Shown here piece by piece: positions 13,345 through 26,369 of a DNA stretch of 64,000 nt (position 1 is the first letter of the stretch; each line of letters starts with the position of its first letter). The DNA comes from Piper betle. Lineage: Eukaryota > Streptophyta > Magnoliopsida > Piperales > Piperaceae. Made by a program: the position numbers and the translations under genes. The stretch covers positions 62,001-126,000 of the forward strand of contig JAURVB010013578.1 in the NCBI GenBank assembly GCA_033002965.1, read 5' to 3'. The notes below the pieces were generated by a model. The model ran no database searches. It was not told the DNA's origin and saw only the letters and a list, made by a program, of their open reading frames with translations.

Positions 13345-13873
13345 AAACATTCAATATAATGATAACATCAACAAAACATTAACATTTTATTGTCTAACAT
13401 GTGCGTGTGCAAGAGACATCATTGCTCCTCCGTCCAAGTTAGCACATCCAATCCATGCTCATCACCTATATATATTATAAAAATAAGCTATTAACGAGTG
13501 TTACTAGTCCAAAATATAACTAATATCAAACTGGCTATGAGAGCTAACTCTCATATGAAGAAAAACATTTGTATACTTCACCAGAACTTTCTGAAGGGCA
13601 CGTTCTCAGGAGCCACTAGGCTACAGACCCGGTAGCATCCTGAACTGACTACTCTACTAATGCTGATGCCTCTCTCGGCATTTTCTCATTTCATTTTCTG
13701 GTCCGTCGGGACTACTAGTATATCCTAAGCTCTCTCCTTTTCTCCATAATTCTTCTGGCCTTCAACACGAAGATCGAGTACTCTCAGGCAGTCGCCTTTA
13801 ATACCCTTTAAACCACAAGTCGGGACATGCAATGTACTAAACAGTACTCGTAAACCTCTACGTTCTTCCAGTG
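13345..13873 (+). mobile_element. Family-1 LTR, left piece (split by an insertion)
   Basis: Collinear with 31,976-32,480 of the LTR in the right palindrome arm: CTATGAGAGC...CTCTCATATGAA, the AGGAGCCACT box, the CTCTCC...CTTC box and CTCTACGTTCTTCC. It begins part-way into the LTR, so its true 5' end is lost. It is interrupted at 13,873 by the LTR at 13,874-16,561 and resumes at 16,562. Confidence 0.65.
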
Positions 13874-14849
13874 TGTAACAACCCGGCCGCACCGGACCGA
13901 GTGTTACTTAAAAATATAATTTGTTGTAAACATAACATTCCAGAACATGAATTGTAATACTGCAAATAAGTCTAGAATTTATAAATCATAAAAATAAAAC
14001 ATGTTCTAATAGCATATGACAATATATAATATAACCATCCCACTGTCTCAGACTGTTTCCCATAGCCACAATTATAACACAAGAGGGTAAAAAGAAGTCC
14101 AATTTATTATCAATTCACCATACCTAGGTTGGTAAAAGAACCACCAACCACACTTCTATTCTTCAGTCCAAAGCTGCTCACCTGCAGAGGCAATTTCAGT
14201 GATAAAACCACAAGCCGCATAATTAAATGAAACAAGTCAATAAAATCCCTATTATCGTTTCAAGAGTCTTTTAGTTGTTATGAGCATATGCTGAGCTCGT
14301 TATATGCTGGGAGGGGTGGCCACCCCATCCAGCTACCATCCCATGCATGCGCACACACGCTATGTGGCCCACAGCCTGTAGTTACTGATATTTGTCATTG
14401 ACTCACCCTCTCGGTATCACAAGTGCATAATGAGCCGTCTTGCGCCATTGCGCCCTGTCACCCCTTTTGGCATGGGGGCAGGTGTTCAATCTTTCAGGGG
14501 TGCTACCTTGTGCCGAATTGAGTTGACCCTGGTTGCGTTCCGGTGCATGGTGGTCAGATATTCAAGTCGACCAAGACTCCCATATAGTAATTTTAAGGGT
14601 GTGGCCCCGTGTCGGACTGAGTCAATTCCTTAACCCCAGTTGCACTTAGTGCATGGTGGTCGAATATGGGCTCAGGCCGACCAAGGCTGCCAACAAGGGA
14701 AAATACAACATTTCAAATAATTATACGGACTTGGATTATTTCGTAAGTGAACCTGCTGGAACTGTGACCAACGATCCTAATCTAAACGAGAACATAAAAT
14801 TATACATAAGTATAATTTTATTCGAACAGAAATGCATGCAACTAAATGA

Positions 14850-14891
<42 letters not shown>

Positions 14892-16561
14892 TATCAAAAT
14901 TTGACAATATTAAATATTAAATTATTCATGTGATATAATCATTTAAACCCTACTTTACATTTTAAATTAATTATCTAAATCATAATTAACACTTAACAAA
15001 TAATAAAATAATTATTAACTTATAAACACATATTTAATTACTATTATTAGTATATTTTCCTTTGAGATGATAATTACTTAACCACGGACTTGTTAATTTA
15101 GTTTACAGTTTTAAATCTTTAATTAATTAAGTCGTTCGATTAAATTATTTAAATTAATTTGTATTATCTTACTTCAAAGGTATTACTAATACAATTATTT
15201 TAAATTATTCAACTCAATAAAGTTTTGAATTTTGTTTATTTTCATTAGGTTATTTAGGTTCAACGCTTGTGATTTTTACCCGATTATAATTTAATAACCA
15301 ATTTTCTACCTTACTCACTCGTTATTAAAATAATCACTTTATTTACCTAATATTAAATTTAATATGGTAAAGGTAAAATCTTTATTTTATTAATTATCGT
15401 TTGTAGTGCGCCAATTAATTATCGATCGTTCATCATTACTGTATTTTTTATTACTCGTGGCGATTTCGTACAATAATTAATTAGTTTAGTAACTTTACCC
15501 ATAACCCATTAAAATAATTATTTTTAAAGATTTATTACGAGTTAGTATTATTTTTTAACTCGAGTCGGTATCGAGTCAACCCATATTTATAAAACTGCCA
15601 TCTTCTTCTTCCCCAACGTCCTCTTCTCCAAACTCCATCCTTGCACCCAAAAACTAGACCTATCCTTCTTCTTCTAGCCTCAAGACCACTTCTTTCTTGC
15701 ACCTTGCTCCAATTCAAAGGTTTAGCAACCTCAGGCCGGCCTCAAAACAGTAAGGATCAGCCACCTTTGGACGTTGTAGGGAGTATGGTCGTTCTCCCCA
15801 CTTCTGCACATCGCCGCCATGAATTTTGGCGAGAAGGTTGTCCGCTGTGGCATGTGCCAGCAGCCTAAACTGCTGTAATGGACCCCTTATGTTGTTGACG
15901 AAGAACAATCGGCGTCTACCCTCTGAATCTGCCATGACAGCGTCTGTTTTAGATGAACGCCGCCATCTCTACCATCCTTGCAACTCCACCCATAACCAGA
16001 TGTAATTCCGCCACCCATCGGCAGCAAGGTCCAGGCGAGCCATCCCTTTGACCCAGTAGCCAGAGAGGTCGTCGAGGTTGTGAGCGGCTGCCTTGCAATT
16101 GTTTACAGTCGCCCATCCTTGCCCAAATTCTTGCACTCGTCGTCCATGGTGAATTTCAGTTTCCAGTTTAGTTTTAGTTGTTTATTGTTGATTTCAGACT
16201 TTATTTCTCATGTTTATCAAGCTTATTATCAATTAAAAAGAATATGCATGCAAGAAAATTAAGAAGAGGGAGATAGGAAGGATACCCAAGCAATGAGGAA
16301 GAAGTCGGCACCGATAAGGAAGAGGAGAAGAAAATGCGAACGAAGGCTAGGGGAGGAGGACATCCCTCATAAAAATAAAATGAAATTACGGCTAGGTATG
16401 TGAAAACACCCCTACACTTGTATTTCATTTAACCAGGTAAATAATAAAATATATTAATTGGGTAGAATTAACTGGGTAAAGAATAATAATAATTCTCCAA
16501 CGTTCGGTCCTTCCCGGACTGCGTCGAATATATTATTATTATGTTTTTCACAGTCTTTACA
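13874..16561 (+). mobile_element. Family-2 LTR nested inside a family-1 LTR
   Basis: It starts TGTAACAACCCGGCCGCACC and ends CAGTCTTTACA (2,688 bp). The host LTR sequence CGTTCTCCGGGTGTGAGG (seen intact near 32,470) is split here: CGTTCTTCCAGTG lies on the left and GGGTGTGATG on the right. The target duplication would be GGGTG, with the left copy now CAGTG (two mismatches). Inside are a (TA)n tract, the ACTCGAGTCGGTATCGAGTC box near 15,557 and a GC-rich segment (about 15,600-16,150). There is no internal coding region, so it is a solo LTR or non-autonomous copy. Its right half resembles window positions 1-1338. Confidence 0.68.
14851..14888. repeat. (TA)n microsatellite
   Basis: About 19 TA units in the AT-rich part of the nested LTR. 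Confidence 0.95.
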
Positions 16562-18290
16562 GGGTGTGATGAACTCAAACGCAGAGTTGTTAGGATCTCT
16601 CGAGAATGAAATAGTCCGCTCAGTAATCTAGAGCCCACTTTGACTGGTACGTGCACCCGCTTATGGTACGTACAAGTCAGTTTTCCCATCTTTTGTTTCA
16701 CTGAAATGTGATAAAATTATATATAGAGGCTTTGGAAGGGATTTATTCAATAAGTCCGAAGGCAACTTATAGTGGATCTTATTTTAAAAAACATACTCAA
16801 GGGATCTCTTCCTTGAGGGTTGCTAATCTGGAAAACTGGTTGATTAAATAGCCCAGGTTAAGTGGGTTCGGATAAAATGCTACTTAATTCATCCTACAAG
16901 TAATAAAATAATACACAATAGAATAGAGCGTAAAATAGAAAATGAGTCCTAAATAAACCTGGTAGAAACTCTCATCGTGTCCATGTATCTAGGAAGCAAG
17001 CTCCTACTTTGCACCTACACATCAAATATAGATAACTAACACCCACTAATTGAATGATGCATCAAGCATCCTATACCATATACACACCAATCATACATCA
17101 ATCCACATCATACATCAATAACATATAAGTTTTCCTATGCTACGTTGTATTAGATTATAATAATTTCTTAGTTTACCTAATTTAATTCCTTACTATTTGT
17201 TTTAATACAATTGAATCAAGCAAATTCATATTTTTATTTACAATAAAAATATCTAACACAACAATTCACCAATCCTAGCATGTTGTGCTAATAATTATCG
17301 ATTTTTAAATAATCAAATTAGAGGTGTTTTCGGCAATCGACGACAACTAGGGTTCATTACATGTCTTGGAGCTCGAATTTGGCACTCGACAACATCTGAA
17401 GTTTAATCGGGTTTGAATGGATGAGTTCGGCAGAAGAGTCGGAGAATGCTAGCAAATCTTGTTTTCCGGCAATTTCAGCTATTTTTCTGCGGGTTATCTG
17501 GCGAAGGTTACTGCCGGCGGCTACAGGCAGAATAGTGGTAGTATGGGGTACCGTTGGCACTAGCTTGGCGAGTCTGACGCGTCTATGATATCAACGAGGT
17601 CAGCAGAGACGATGACTATCTAGAAAAGGGAAAAACAGGGGCGGTCAGTGGTGGGGTAATGAGATCCTGCTAGGATAGGCGGTGCTAGGCTTTGCTCCAG
17701 TCTGGAAAGGTTGAGGGAGGATCAGCAATGCTGAGGCAGTAGCGACATTCACCATTGGAGGAATCAGAGATAGGGGTGGCATCCATGGTTTGGAATAAAA
17801 GGTGGCGGGGGTTGGGGGGTGGGGGGTGAGAAGACTAGTGGTCAAGGGTCGTCTCATAAATAGAACTTGACTCTACTTCGACTCGAGTTAAAAATAATAA
17901 CTAAATTGTAATAATTCCTAAAAAATCCAAAAAATAGGGAAAATCGTATAAAATATAATACATATCATAACATCACAATGACATACTCTATAAACCAAAC
18001 TGCCCCTAACATTTCCTAATACATTAATCGGCCTAAAAAATATTTTTACGATCTAATACTAAAATAAATAAAAACAAATCTGGGCGTATTCTCATATATT
18101 CTGATAACTCATTCTACTGTTGTTTTACTGACGTTATCATCATATACTTGGACACACATGACTCTCATGGTTCATAACACATGACCGGCCTCGGCCCGGT
18201 ATGAGTGTTATGAAATTGACCCAATTAGAAATAGTGTTTGAACCGACTAGTTCAGACTATAAAACCCCGACTCGAGTCACGAGTTTTACA
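16562..18290 (+). mobile_element. Family-1 LTR, right piece
   Basis: Resumes at GGGTGTGATGAACTC and is collinear with 32,488-34,483: CTCGAGAATG, the CTTGAGGG...GGTTGC box, a CTCCTACTTTGCACCTACAC box (16,990-17,030), TAGCATGTTGTGCTAATAAT (17,276), CTAGGGTTCATT (17,348), a GC-rich segment (17,480-17,850), the TTGACTCTACTTCGACTCGAG box (17,868) and an end at CGAGTTTTACA (18,290). Together with 13,345-13,873 it forms one 5'-truncated LTR. Frames such as 17,357-17,560 and 17,645-17,857 are not protein-like. Confidence 0.65.
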
Positions 18291-19480
18291 CATGTACCCA
18301 TTTAATTATTAAAACTACATGCTTGGAAAAATATATTCAAATTATATAATAACAATACATGTTTTATATGGTTACAGTAAGTGAAAAAGTATTTTAAAAA
18401 TATAAATAAGATATTTGATGATTTTATTTATAAGTATTAGTTTTAAAGGTTAATGAAGTACTAATTTTTATAATTAAAATTATAATATAAGAATTGGGTA
18501 TCAGGTGCCTATTAATCCATGACCAAACCCGTCCATTTATAATTAGGTATCCATTACTCTGAAGCCAAACCTTATTATTAATTATTTAAAACCTGTCTAT
18601 TAGGGCTTGGTCGGGTCGAGTTTTGCAGGTAACCGATCCAATAGGCATCTTTACTTGGCTTGGCTCACCTCATACAGGGTCGAGCCTATGAGCTGAGGCG
18701 ATTTGAGCACTGACGAGCTGAGCTTTGCATTTTTTACTGCTAGCCTGATCTATTCTAGCTTGAGCCAGGCTCGGCTTGATTAGTTTTTGAGCCAAATTGA
18801 CTTGGACGGCTCGTTTGCCACCCTTGAGAATGGGCAGCAAGCTCAATAGTTGTTACCGAAAAGTAGTTGCCAGTGATGATCGCATTGGTCACAGGCGACG
18901 AGGCCACGAGGGAAAGATAGAGGGCGATGAGGGGAGTCGGATGGCAGTATTGGTATAGCCGGAGACAACGTGATGGCGGTCTGGCAATGCCGAGAAGTGA
19001 CAAGCGCTGAAAGTGGACCTTTTTCGATGGCATCCCGCGTCGTTTGGGGCTGGGTTATGATTAGATTGATAGCCGGCCGTGAGGGGTGGTGATATGCGTT
19101 GGCGAGGGGAAAGCTGAGAAAAAAGTGAAAAAATGAAGGAAAATGGGTTATAAATACACGTGATGATCAAATAAAAGCTAACATGTGTCTCTCATGGATA
19201 CTCGCGTTGTAGGGCACCAAACTAAAAGTGACTTGTAGTTGATACGGAGCTAAAAAGGTTTCAATAAATAGGAATTGACGCAAGAAAGTCAAATCCGTAT
19301 TTAACTTCATGATAACTTTTGACACATAAGTTACAACTCGTACAGCTCATGTGTAAAAAAAAATAATTTGAGTAGTTATAAATTTCAAATTAATTTAATA
19401 TTTGTAACCTTTTATCTTAATTATCATAGTAAAAACAAATACATTTTTAAAAAACTTAAAAGTAGGATACATTAATATCC
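18291..19480. other. Non-coding DNA with a possible DNA-transposon end
   Basis: 18,480-18,830 has repeated GAGC/GGCTCG boxes and ends GGCTCGTTTGCCACCCTTGA, which resembles the terminal sequence of non-autonomous hAT-like plant elements (GGGTGGCAAACGAGCC on the other strand). I cannot find a matching terminal repeat or a target duplication. 18,840-19,130 is GC-richer, with overlapping minus-strand frames of 92-93 codons that show no known domain. Confidence 0.3.
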
Positions 19481-19599
19481 TAAAAAGATAAATATTTAAT
19501 ACCCTTCTATTTATTTACTCTCCTTCCAACATATATAAACCTATTATTATAAGGCCCACTAAAAATGATTAAATTGGATGTATAGTTATAATAACTAAT

Positions 19600-20085
19600 A
19601 AAAACTAGGCCAACATCTAAATATATTTTAAGATAAGATCTAATATTAAGTGAGGATGTACCTTTAGATTTTCAATTTCGTTAACTTTTTTGAATAAATA
19701 AATTAAGCCCATTAATTTAAATTCGGCTAGGTCATTATAAATGATATCAGAAGTGACTTACGACCTAATTGGATTGCGGGCTAAATGAAGAAAGATGTAA
19801 TTTAGGAAAAAAATTTTGTGGACAGAATTTCTTAGAAAATGAAGGGTGAAATATAAAAAACCTATGAGCCTTTTAAGAAAAGACTTTCGAAGACAAAATA
19901 TGGGCAGACCGAAATAACATATAAAAAAAGTCCCACATTTAGTAAATCTTAAGATAAAATTTAATATATAAGTAATGATGATGTATCAATAAATTTTTAA
20001 CTTAGTTAATAATTTTTAAAGAGATAAATTAGACCTATCAATTTACATTTGGACCGGTCATTATAATAACAATATAAATAGTATG
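19600..20085 (+). repeat. Two diverged direct repeats (about 180 bp)
   Basis: 19,600-19,780 and 19,925-20,085 share an ordered set of short matches: TTTTAAGATAAGAT against TCTTAAGATAAAAT, TAAGTGAGGATGTA against TAAGTAATGATGATGTA, and GGCTAGGTCATTATAA against GGACCGGTCATTATAA. They look like decayed copies of one dispersed repeat. Confidence 0.45.
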
Positions 20086-23000
20086 AGGTGAAGTTTACCT
20101 CGATCTTTTCCAAAGAAAATGACTAAAAAATTAAACTGATACGCAACACAGGCACAACTAACACGACCAAATGGTAAATACGAGATCACTATCCATGCAA
20201 TACAAAACGCTAAAACCCAAACGTACATTCTTAACGTTGCAACAGTATTGGTCTAACCTTAGACTTTGTAAATAATACGTGGTGACATTCGGCACCATCC
20301 AACATTGTAAATCTATACTCTTCATACCACCCATTCACCTGAAGATGCACATAGTCACTAAGTTAGCAAATACAACCCATTTGGCAACACATGCACACAA
20401 TCCAACTACAAACGAACTTGAGTTGGTCAAATAAAAAAAACAGAAACTGGTGCCCGAAGGGAATTGTGTTACAATCGTAAGTGGTGCAATTATTATATAG
20501 TTGAAGACATTTGCCATATCTATTAACTAATTTCTTAATCATCAATTGCTACCGCACTGTTTATTTGTTTTTGTTTACTTTTTTATACTTGTCTGTCACT
20601 ATTGACTTTTGACCATTTTGATTAATAATAAATAATTAATAATTAATAAATTTTAATTTGAACTATACAACCCGTAGGCGAGCAGAACTTGTGCATGCCA
20701 ATTGAGGACACATATGGGGATGTCCCAGCTGGTCAATATAAAACAAGTATTGTCATGCAAGAACATTTGTGTGCGTGTGTGTGTGCGTTAAACCTAAGTC
20801 GAAGACATTTGCCATGTGTGTGGTATGTATTAAACCAAAATTTAAAAAAGTGAAATAATATAAAATTTAAATAAAATATAATAATAATAATACTTATTTA
20901 AAAAGGTCAATATAGCTATATTTTTACTTACAAAAATAAATAACTAGTTTCAATAAAACAATAGATCGGTAAAACAATTATGGTAGAGGCTTTTGCCACT
21001 GCCATTTCAAATGAAATTAGTCTAGTTGAATTTATTACTTTTGGCATTTTTTAAATGATGAAAAAAGCACTTAGTTATTTTATTCTAATTTGACGTAAAT
21101 TGGTAAATTGGTTGATCACTTGCAGTATTGTCATGCAAGAACACGTTTATTAGGACTTTAGAGTGGTTTGGTAGATTTTATAACATGTATTCACCGAATG
21201 CTAAATTTGCACGAAATTATTTTAAACCTAAGTCGCATCCAATAGTTGGATTTGATTAGTTTGAAGTCCTTGATAGATTGCATCTTATTTACAACCCTTT
21301 AGACCCTCACCTTATATTTATTTGATCTTTTGCACACTTTGAGCTTTTGGAGAGCCGTCTCGGAGGCATGGAATGTGAAAATTTTATATTGAAGAGATCA
21401 TGTTTACTAAATCTGATGATAATGGGAGGCCTTTGCATGGAATTAGAGATAAAGATCGATTTTTTAAGAAGAGTCCAGAGTTGTTGGAAACTATTATTGG
21501 CCTTTGCTTGGAGTAATGCCCAGATTTGGATAAATATGATTGATGAGGACTTTTTAGAGAACTATCTGGGGAGATAATAACCCATATAAATAAATACTCA
21601 TTATGATAAGGGTTGTGGATGATCAATGTAGCTGCTCTCAGAGCAAATTCAAGAAACGCTTACGTTAGAGAAAAAATCGGAAGAAGAAGAGGACACTTTC
21701 TTGGGTAGATTCCTTCTACAGAGTGTTCGAATCTTTTTTTATCTTTTCTTCTTTCGCATTGGAATTCTATGATTATTTCAATGAATTTTATGATGGAGTT
21801 TTTGGTTTATTTAATGGGGTGATACTTATTGTGTACAACTAATGGATCTTGGTTGTGATTATAAATAAAGTTATTATTTTTCATCTGCTTGTTATTGATA
21901 ATAGTTGATTATTTTATTCGGTTCTTAATGTTGCATAAGCCTAACCAACCTTTATTAGATTTAAAAACTTGATTTGCCTAAATATAGGGGAATTGAATTT
22001 GTAATGAATAAAATAATTTATGGTTTTGGGATAAACATATAATTGAAGCTATAAATTACCATTGAAGGAGTTGAAAGTAATATATTTCTCTAATGTCTTG
22101 CATATGCATATAGTAATTGAATTGAAATAATAAATTGTAATAAGATGCAAAAACCGGTACAATTACAATAAGTCCCGTGGTTATCAACCTGAATCAATGA
22201 TAAGTAGATGGAAGTAATAATTACATTAATTTCAAGTAACTAAGTGAATTTGGAAGTCCAAGATCTTGTTTATTGAAGTCAAATCTCCTTTCTAGGAGTT
22301 CTCTTAATTCTTAGTTAGTTTCTTAATTTAGTTTTTTAGATAATCCGATCAATTGTAAGATTAGATTAATTAAGTTCTTAATAGTTTTAATTTCAATTTT
22401 GGTTTATTAAATTGCTTACATCATTAGGGTAGTTTAGTTAAGTAAGTTAATTAATTTGAGAAGGGTAAGAATTAGGAAATGATTTATATTGCTCTTGGTG
22501 GGAACAATTTCATACTCATTATTATATAATAACATTCATTTTTTAACATTAGGGCTGATTTCGCATTAGTTCTTAGTACTAGGTGATTGCCGGTTATTTA
22601 ATGGCAGGTCAAGCCTTAGCTGTCTTGTTAGCGTTGATTTAGTCCTTGTTGGAATCTATGTTTAGCGTAGGTGTTCATGTTAGTATTTAGTTTTGTTCAG
22701 TGTGAATAATCTTTTGCTTGGTATTGCTTATTGCGACCTTAGGATACTGGATGTGCTTTTCGTTGTCCATGTATCCCTCTCAACCCTAGGTATTACTGGT
22801 TGCTATGCATTACTTATTGCTCATGTTAGTATGCATAGTTTTGAGTATTTGCAATCATAGGCTGTATCATCTTATATACGTTGCTTCTATGCTTTAGCAT
22901 TTGTAGGTTAGCTTGTTTAGTATACTTTAACTTGCTATTTGCCTTTTAGCCTATTTCTCCAAGTCTCGTTGCCTTACTTAGTCGTGCTTGCATGTTTAGC

Positions 23001-23199
23001 TAGTTTTATTTTGATTGTTACCTCTAGGTTGTTGGCAGATGACTTGTTGAGTGCCGTAGTATTGACAAGTAATTTTTGTAGTTCCTCATTTGCCTTGTTG
23101 CTTTATTTATGGAATAGCCTTGTTGATATAGTAGCTCTATGTGATTTATCTCCTTAGTTCCTATGTAATTGATCTATTTAGCTTGTTATATACGATTAG
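20086..23199. other. AT-rich DNA without a supported gene
   Basis: A 20-bp string (GTATTGTCATGCAAGAACA) occurs near 20,738 and again near 21,126, and GAAGACATTTGCCAT occurs near 20,503 and 20,800, so parts are repeated. The 76- to 80-codon frames near 21,350-21,620 on both strands are unrecognised. 22,500-23,190 is T-rich, with one unrecognised 72-codon hydrophobic frame. No terminal repeats or retroelement domains are visible. Confidence 0.3.
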
Positions 23200-23324
23200 T
23201 GTAACACCCTAATTCTGGTTCAAGCCCAAGACGGACCTAAATCGGAAAGGTGCTAAATCATGAATTGAAGTACTTATTGATTTATTAACGTACTCGAATC
23301 AAGGCCAAGGGTTTGACCATGGTT
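23200..23324 (+). mobile_element. Start of a family-1 LTR
   Basis: TGTAACACCCTAATTCTGG at 23,200 matches the family-1 5' terminus (31,479 and 3,712). Continuity is lost after about 120 bp at the next element. The preceding five bases are ATTAG; no matching copy was found downstream. Confidence 0.5.
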
Positions 23325-24141
23325 GCAAAAATTGGAATTGGAATCAGAATCTGTTTTCAAAGGAGTCACTGAATCGGATCGAATCGGTCTAAATCAGTTA
23401 TAAATTAGTTCAGTTGAATCAGTCCAAATCAGTCTTATACAAAAAATTTAATTTATTCAAAATCAGTGGGTTATTAGTTATAGAGTATGTTATTTGAATG
23501 TTACGGTGTTCGTTTTATTTTATAGGATTTTCCTGATTTTTTTGGATTTTTTAAAGATTTATTATGAGTTAGTTATTATTCTTTACTCAACCTAGTACCG
23601 AGAAAAGTTTTATTTACAAGTTTGCCACCGGCCACCCTAAACTTCTCATCTCCTCCCCCAAACCCCCGACACTTCTCCTCTTCACCCCCAAACCCTAGCC
23701 GCCGCCTTGGCTACGATCGCCACCGCCGCCGATGCCACCCCTCCGTCGATCAATGCTGCCCAACCTTGCCGTGCTGTCTCCATGTCATCTTGACCGCCCT
23801 CGACCACCGTCCAGCTACTGCCACGCCAAAATCGGCTGCGATTGTGCTGCTGCTCCCGATGTGATTCCGCTACCGTCTATGCTGAATGGCTGCCGCCGGG
23901 ACGTCAACGCCTCTCCCCTCGACCTCCAAAACATTTCCCCCTACTTCCCTCGCCGCCATTGGTCCAAATCGGCTCAAATCAGCCGATTTCGGAATCAGTT
24001 CAAATCGGATAGAATCAACTCGAATTAGCGATTCACAGACCGATTTGACCTGAAAACCGATTTAGGCATTTTTCGACTTGGATTGAATCCAATTCAATTT
24101 AAATCGGCCGATTGCACTCCGAATCGACCCATTTTTGCAAT
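23325..24141. mobile_element. Putative TIR-type non-autonomous element
   Basis: The left end, TTGCAAAAATTGGAATTGG, and the right end, read on the other strand as TATTGCAAAAATGGGTCGA, form imperfect terminal inverted repeats. The subterminal parts are rich in AAATCGG/AATCAG iterations on both sides (23,370-23,440 and 23,950-24,130). The middle (about 23,470-23,950) is a reverse-oriented LTR module: AGGATTTATTATGAGTTAG-like sequence, a CTCAACCTAGTACCGAG box, then a GC-rich segment. The target duplication is unclear, so the superfamily cannot be assigned. Pro-rich frames at 23,622-24,028 are not considered genes. Confidence 0.4.
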
Positions 24142-25380
24142 AGTGGGCCTGACTCCACTTGAGACATCTAATACAATACGGGCATATGTCCCACACTTTG
24201 TATGATATGCTCAATATTCTAGGGCTGGGCTTAAGCAAATAGGACTCATATATGGGTGTATGTAGCAAAGGACATTTATACCCTGGGTAAAATTTGGCAT
24301 AGACTCTCCTCTAACCAGTACTGTGGGAAAAATCCCCGATAAATATAACAATGCAAAAGAAAAATAAATCAACGGGGTACGTATAACACATTATGGTCAT
24401 CTAAGCTATTACCCTCGTACTTCCGACTATCATTCTTAAGTATGGAAGCTATGGTTATTTTTGCCACCACTGCTGTTACTTGGGCTTCTTAAAGTTGCCT
24501 CCCAATAGATTCTTCCCCTGCACAAGTTAATACGCATGCTCCAACCATGCTTCAAGCTCTAAGCCGCCTGCACAATATTAGTCAGACTTGGAGCCGGGAA
24601 ACACAAATGAAGGTACAATAACATGAAAAGAAAAGCATACATGAGCTATCTCATCATCTGCAACATTGGAAATTCTAGAAATACAGTACGTCATCAAACT
24701 GATCAAATGTGATCAAAGTCCACATAATTAAATAAACACAACAAACTAACAACTAACAAGTTGCCATCATGACACATCAGATCCTTGGTCCCGCCTATCC
24801 AAATTGGACACCTAGGCAAACATACCTACATACTAAAATCAAGTGGGACATCTTCTCTTCTTGCATATATGGTATACCTCCCATCATGACAGATCAAAAC
24901 ATTGAAACATAAAATATGATGTCTGGGTTAGGAAAAATAATAACATGGACAGATTGTTGAAACATGACATATTCAGGTGGGACATCTTCTCTCCTTGCAT
25001 ATATGGTATACCTCCCATCATGACTGATCAAAACATTGAAACATAAATATGATGTCAGGGTTAGGAAAATAATCCAGGCCAGAAGGTAACTTGTACTAGA
25101 GCTAACTTTTGAAAACAACTCGAGCGATCTTATCTTTAAAGGTTATTAATCATCGATAGAAAATTGACTAAATGACCCACACTAGGTGGGATCCAATAAA
25201 ATGTTGCCTACCCCATCCTCAAATACACATGACATGAAAGCAAATCTGTTAGAGACAAGATAAGAGCAAGCAAACTATCGGTGAGCTCATGCCTCGAGAC
25301 ACTATCATACCTTCTACTAAAATATTATATGAGTAATGCATGCATGCCATGTATACACCAAATCAACAATGATTAATTGT
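24142..25380 (+). mobile_element. Decayed family-1 LTR body
   Basis: 25,100-25,300 follows the LTR order: CTCGAGCGATCTTATC, GGTTATTAATCATCG, AAATGACCCACACTAGG, GGGATCCAATAAAATG. The proximal part (24,142-24,840) is less clear. It contains a tandem duplication (24,842-25,077) listed separately. No gene is supported. Confidence 0.4.
24842..25077 (+). repeat. Tandem duplication, about 135-bp unit
   Basis: Two copies that both contain GTGGGACATCTTCTC, CTTGCATATATGGTATACC, TCCCATCATGAC and GATCAAAACATTGAAACATA; the second starts about 135 bp after the first. By eye the shared core is more than 90% identical. Confidence 0.85.
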
Positions 25381-25909
25381 TATAACATCCCGTTCCGGTT
25401 CACCCGTGAACCGACACTGGAAATGTCACTGGCAACCGAACCGTTCGCTAAACTACTTGATTCAGTTAAACCAACCCGTATCTCCCCTCGGTGTCTTAAA
25501 ATGGTAGTGCATGTATATAATGCGTGACTATAATGTTTGGGTTCTAACGTGGCTTTACATGCATGCCATGAAATGCGATTGATGCACAGATAGAATAATC
25601 GTGAAAACAGGTTCGAGAATAAATAATATTTAAATAAAATAAAATAAAATGGACTGAGTCTTTCCTAAAAGTGCAATAATAAATATTTATATCTGATATA
25701 AAGACATTTTTATTTCACTTTCATTCTAGTTTCATTCCATGGGCTAAATGATCATAGCATGCCACAGAATAATCTAAAACAATCTTATCATTTACACAGC
25801 TTAGAAATCATCATTTCCATTCATTACATGAGGTAGGTACATGTGTGCAATGACTTTACTACTCCTTCGTAGTCCTAACAGGGCTCAGTCCTCGAGATTC
25901 TCACCTACA
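25381..25909 (+). mobile_element. 5' fragment of a family-1 LTR (3,712-type)
   Basis: Matches the first 530 bp of the solo LTR at 3,712: CCGTTCCGGTTCACCCGTGA, then GAAATGTCAC, ACTACTTGATTCA and GAGATTCTCACCTACA. The match stops at CACCTACA, which is also the first part of the giant inverted repeat, so the fragment is cut exactly at the palindrome edge. Confidence 0.75.
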
Positions 25910-26369
25910 CCCACCATGTTTGTTGCTACCAAAGGGAGAGTAGCCAAATTGTGGTAACGTTGCTAGGGGAAGGATAACTACGAAGGAGAGAAAAGAAGTC
26001 TCGCATGTTGCTGCCTTGAAGGAGTTGGCCGGAATTACTCGGAAGTCTTTTGCCCTGCCAGACATCTAGCCAATTTTTGCCGTCGATCAACCAGAGGTCA
26101 TGTCCGGACCGCTCAATCTACAAGCTTTCGACATTCACAACTAGTGGACTAAGCTTAGCGGCCACAGAGAGGTGAGGGCACTCGCTGCCGTCAGAGGGAG
26201 AATCGAAATGCCGACACACGTCGTAGGAAGAGGAAGAGAAGAGAGGGAGACCTTGTCTAATCCGTTTCACTCAATAGACCACTTAGTTATTTGGTTTGAT
26301 CATTTCTTAACGTTGTTCTAATTGAGTGAAAGTCAATTCGTAAATATTGTTCTCGTTTTTATTGCCCTG

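Noticed and set aside
13041..13359. Frames on both strands with apparent Ser/Pro-rich proteins
   Set aside because: They belong to the GC-rich module of a family-2 LTR fragment; no conservation with the equivalent positions in the other copies.
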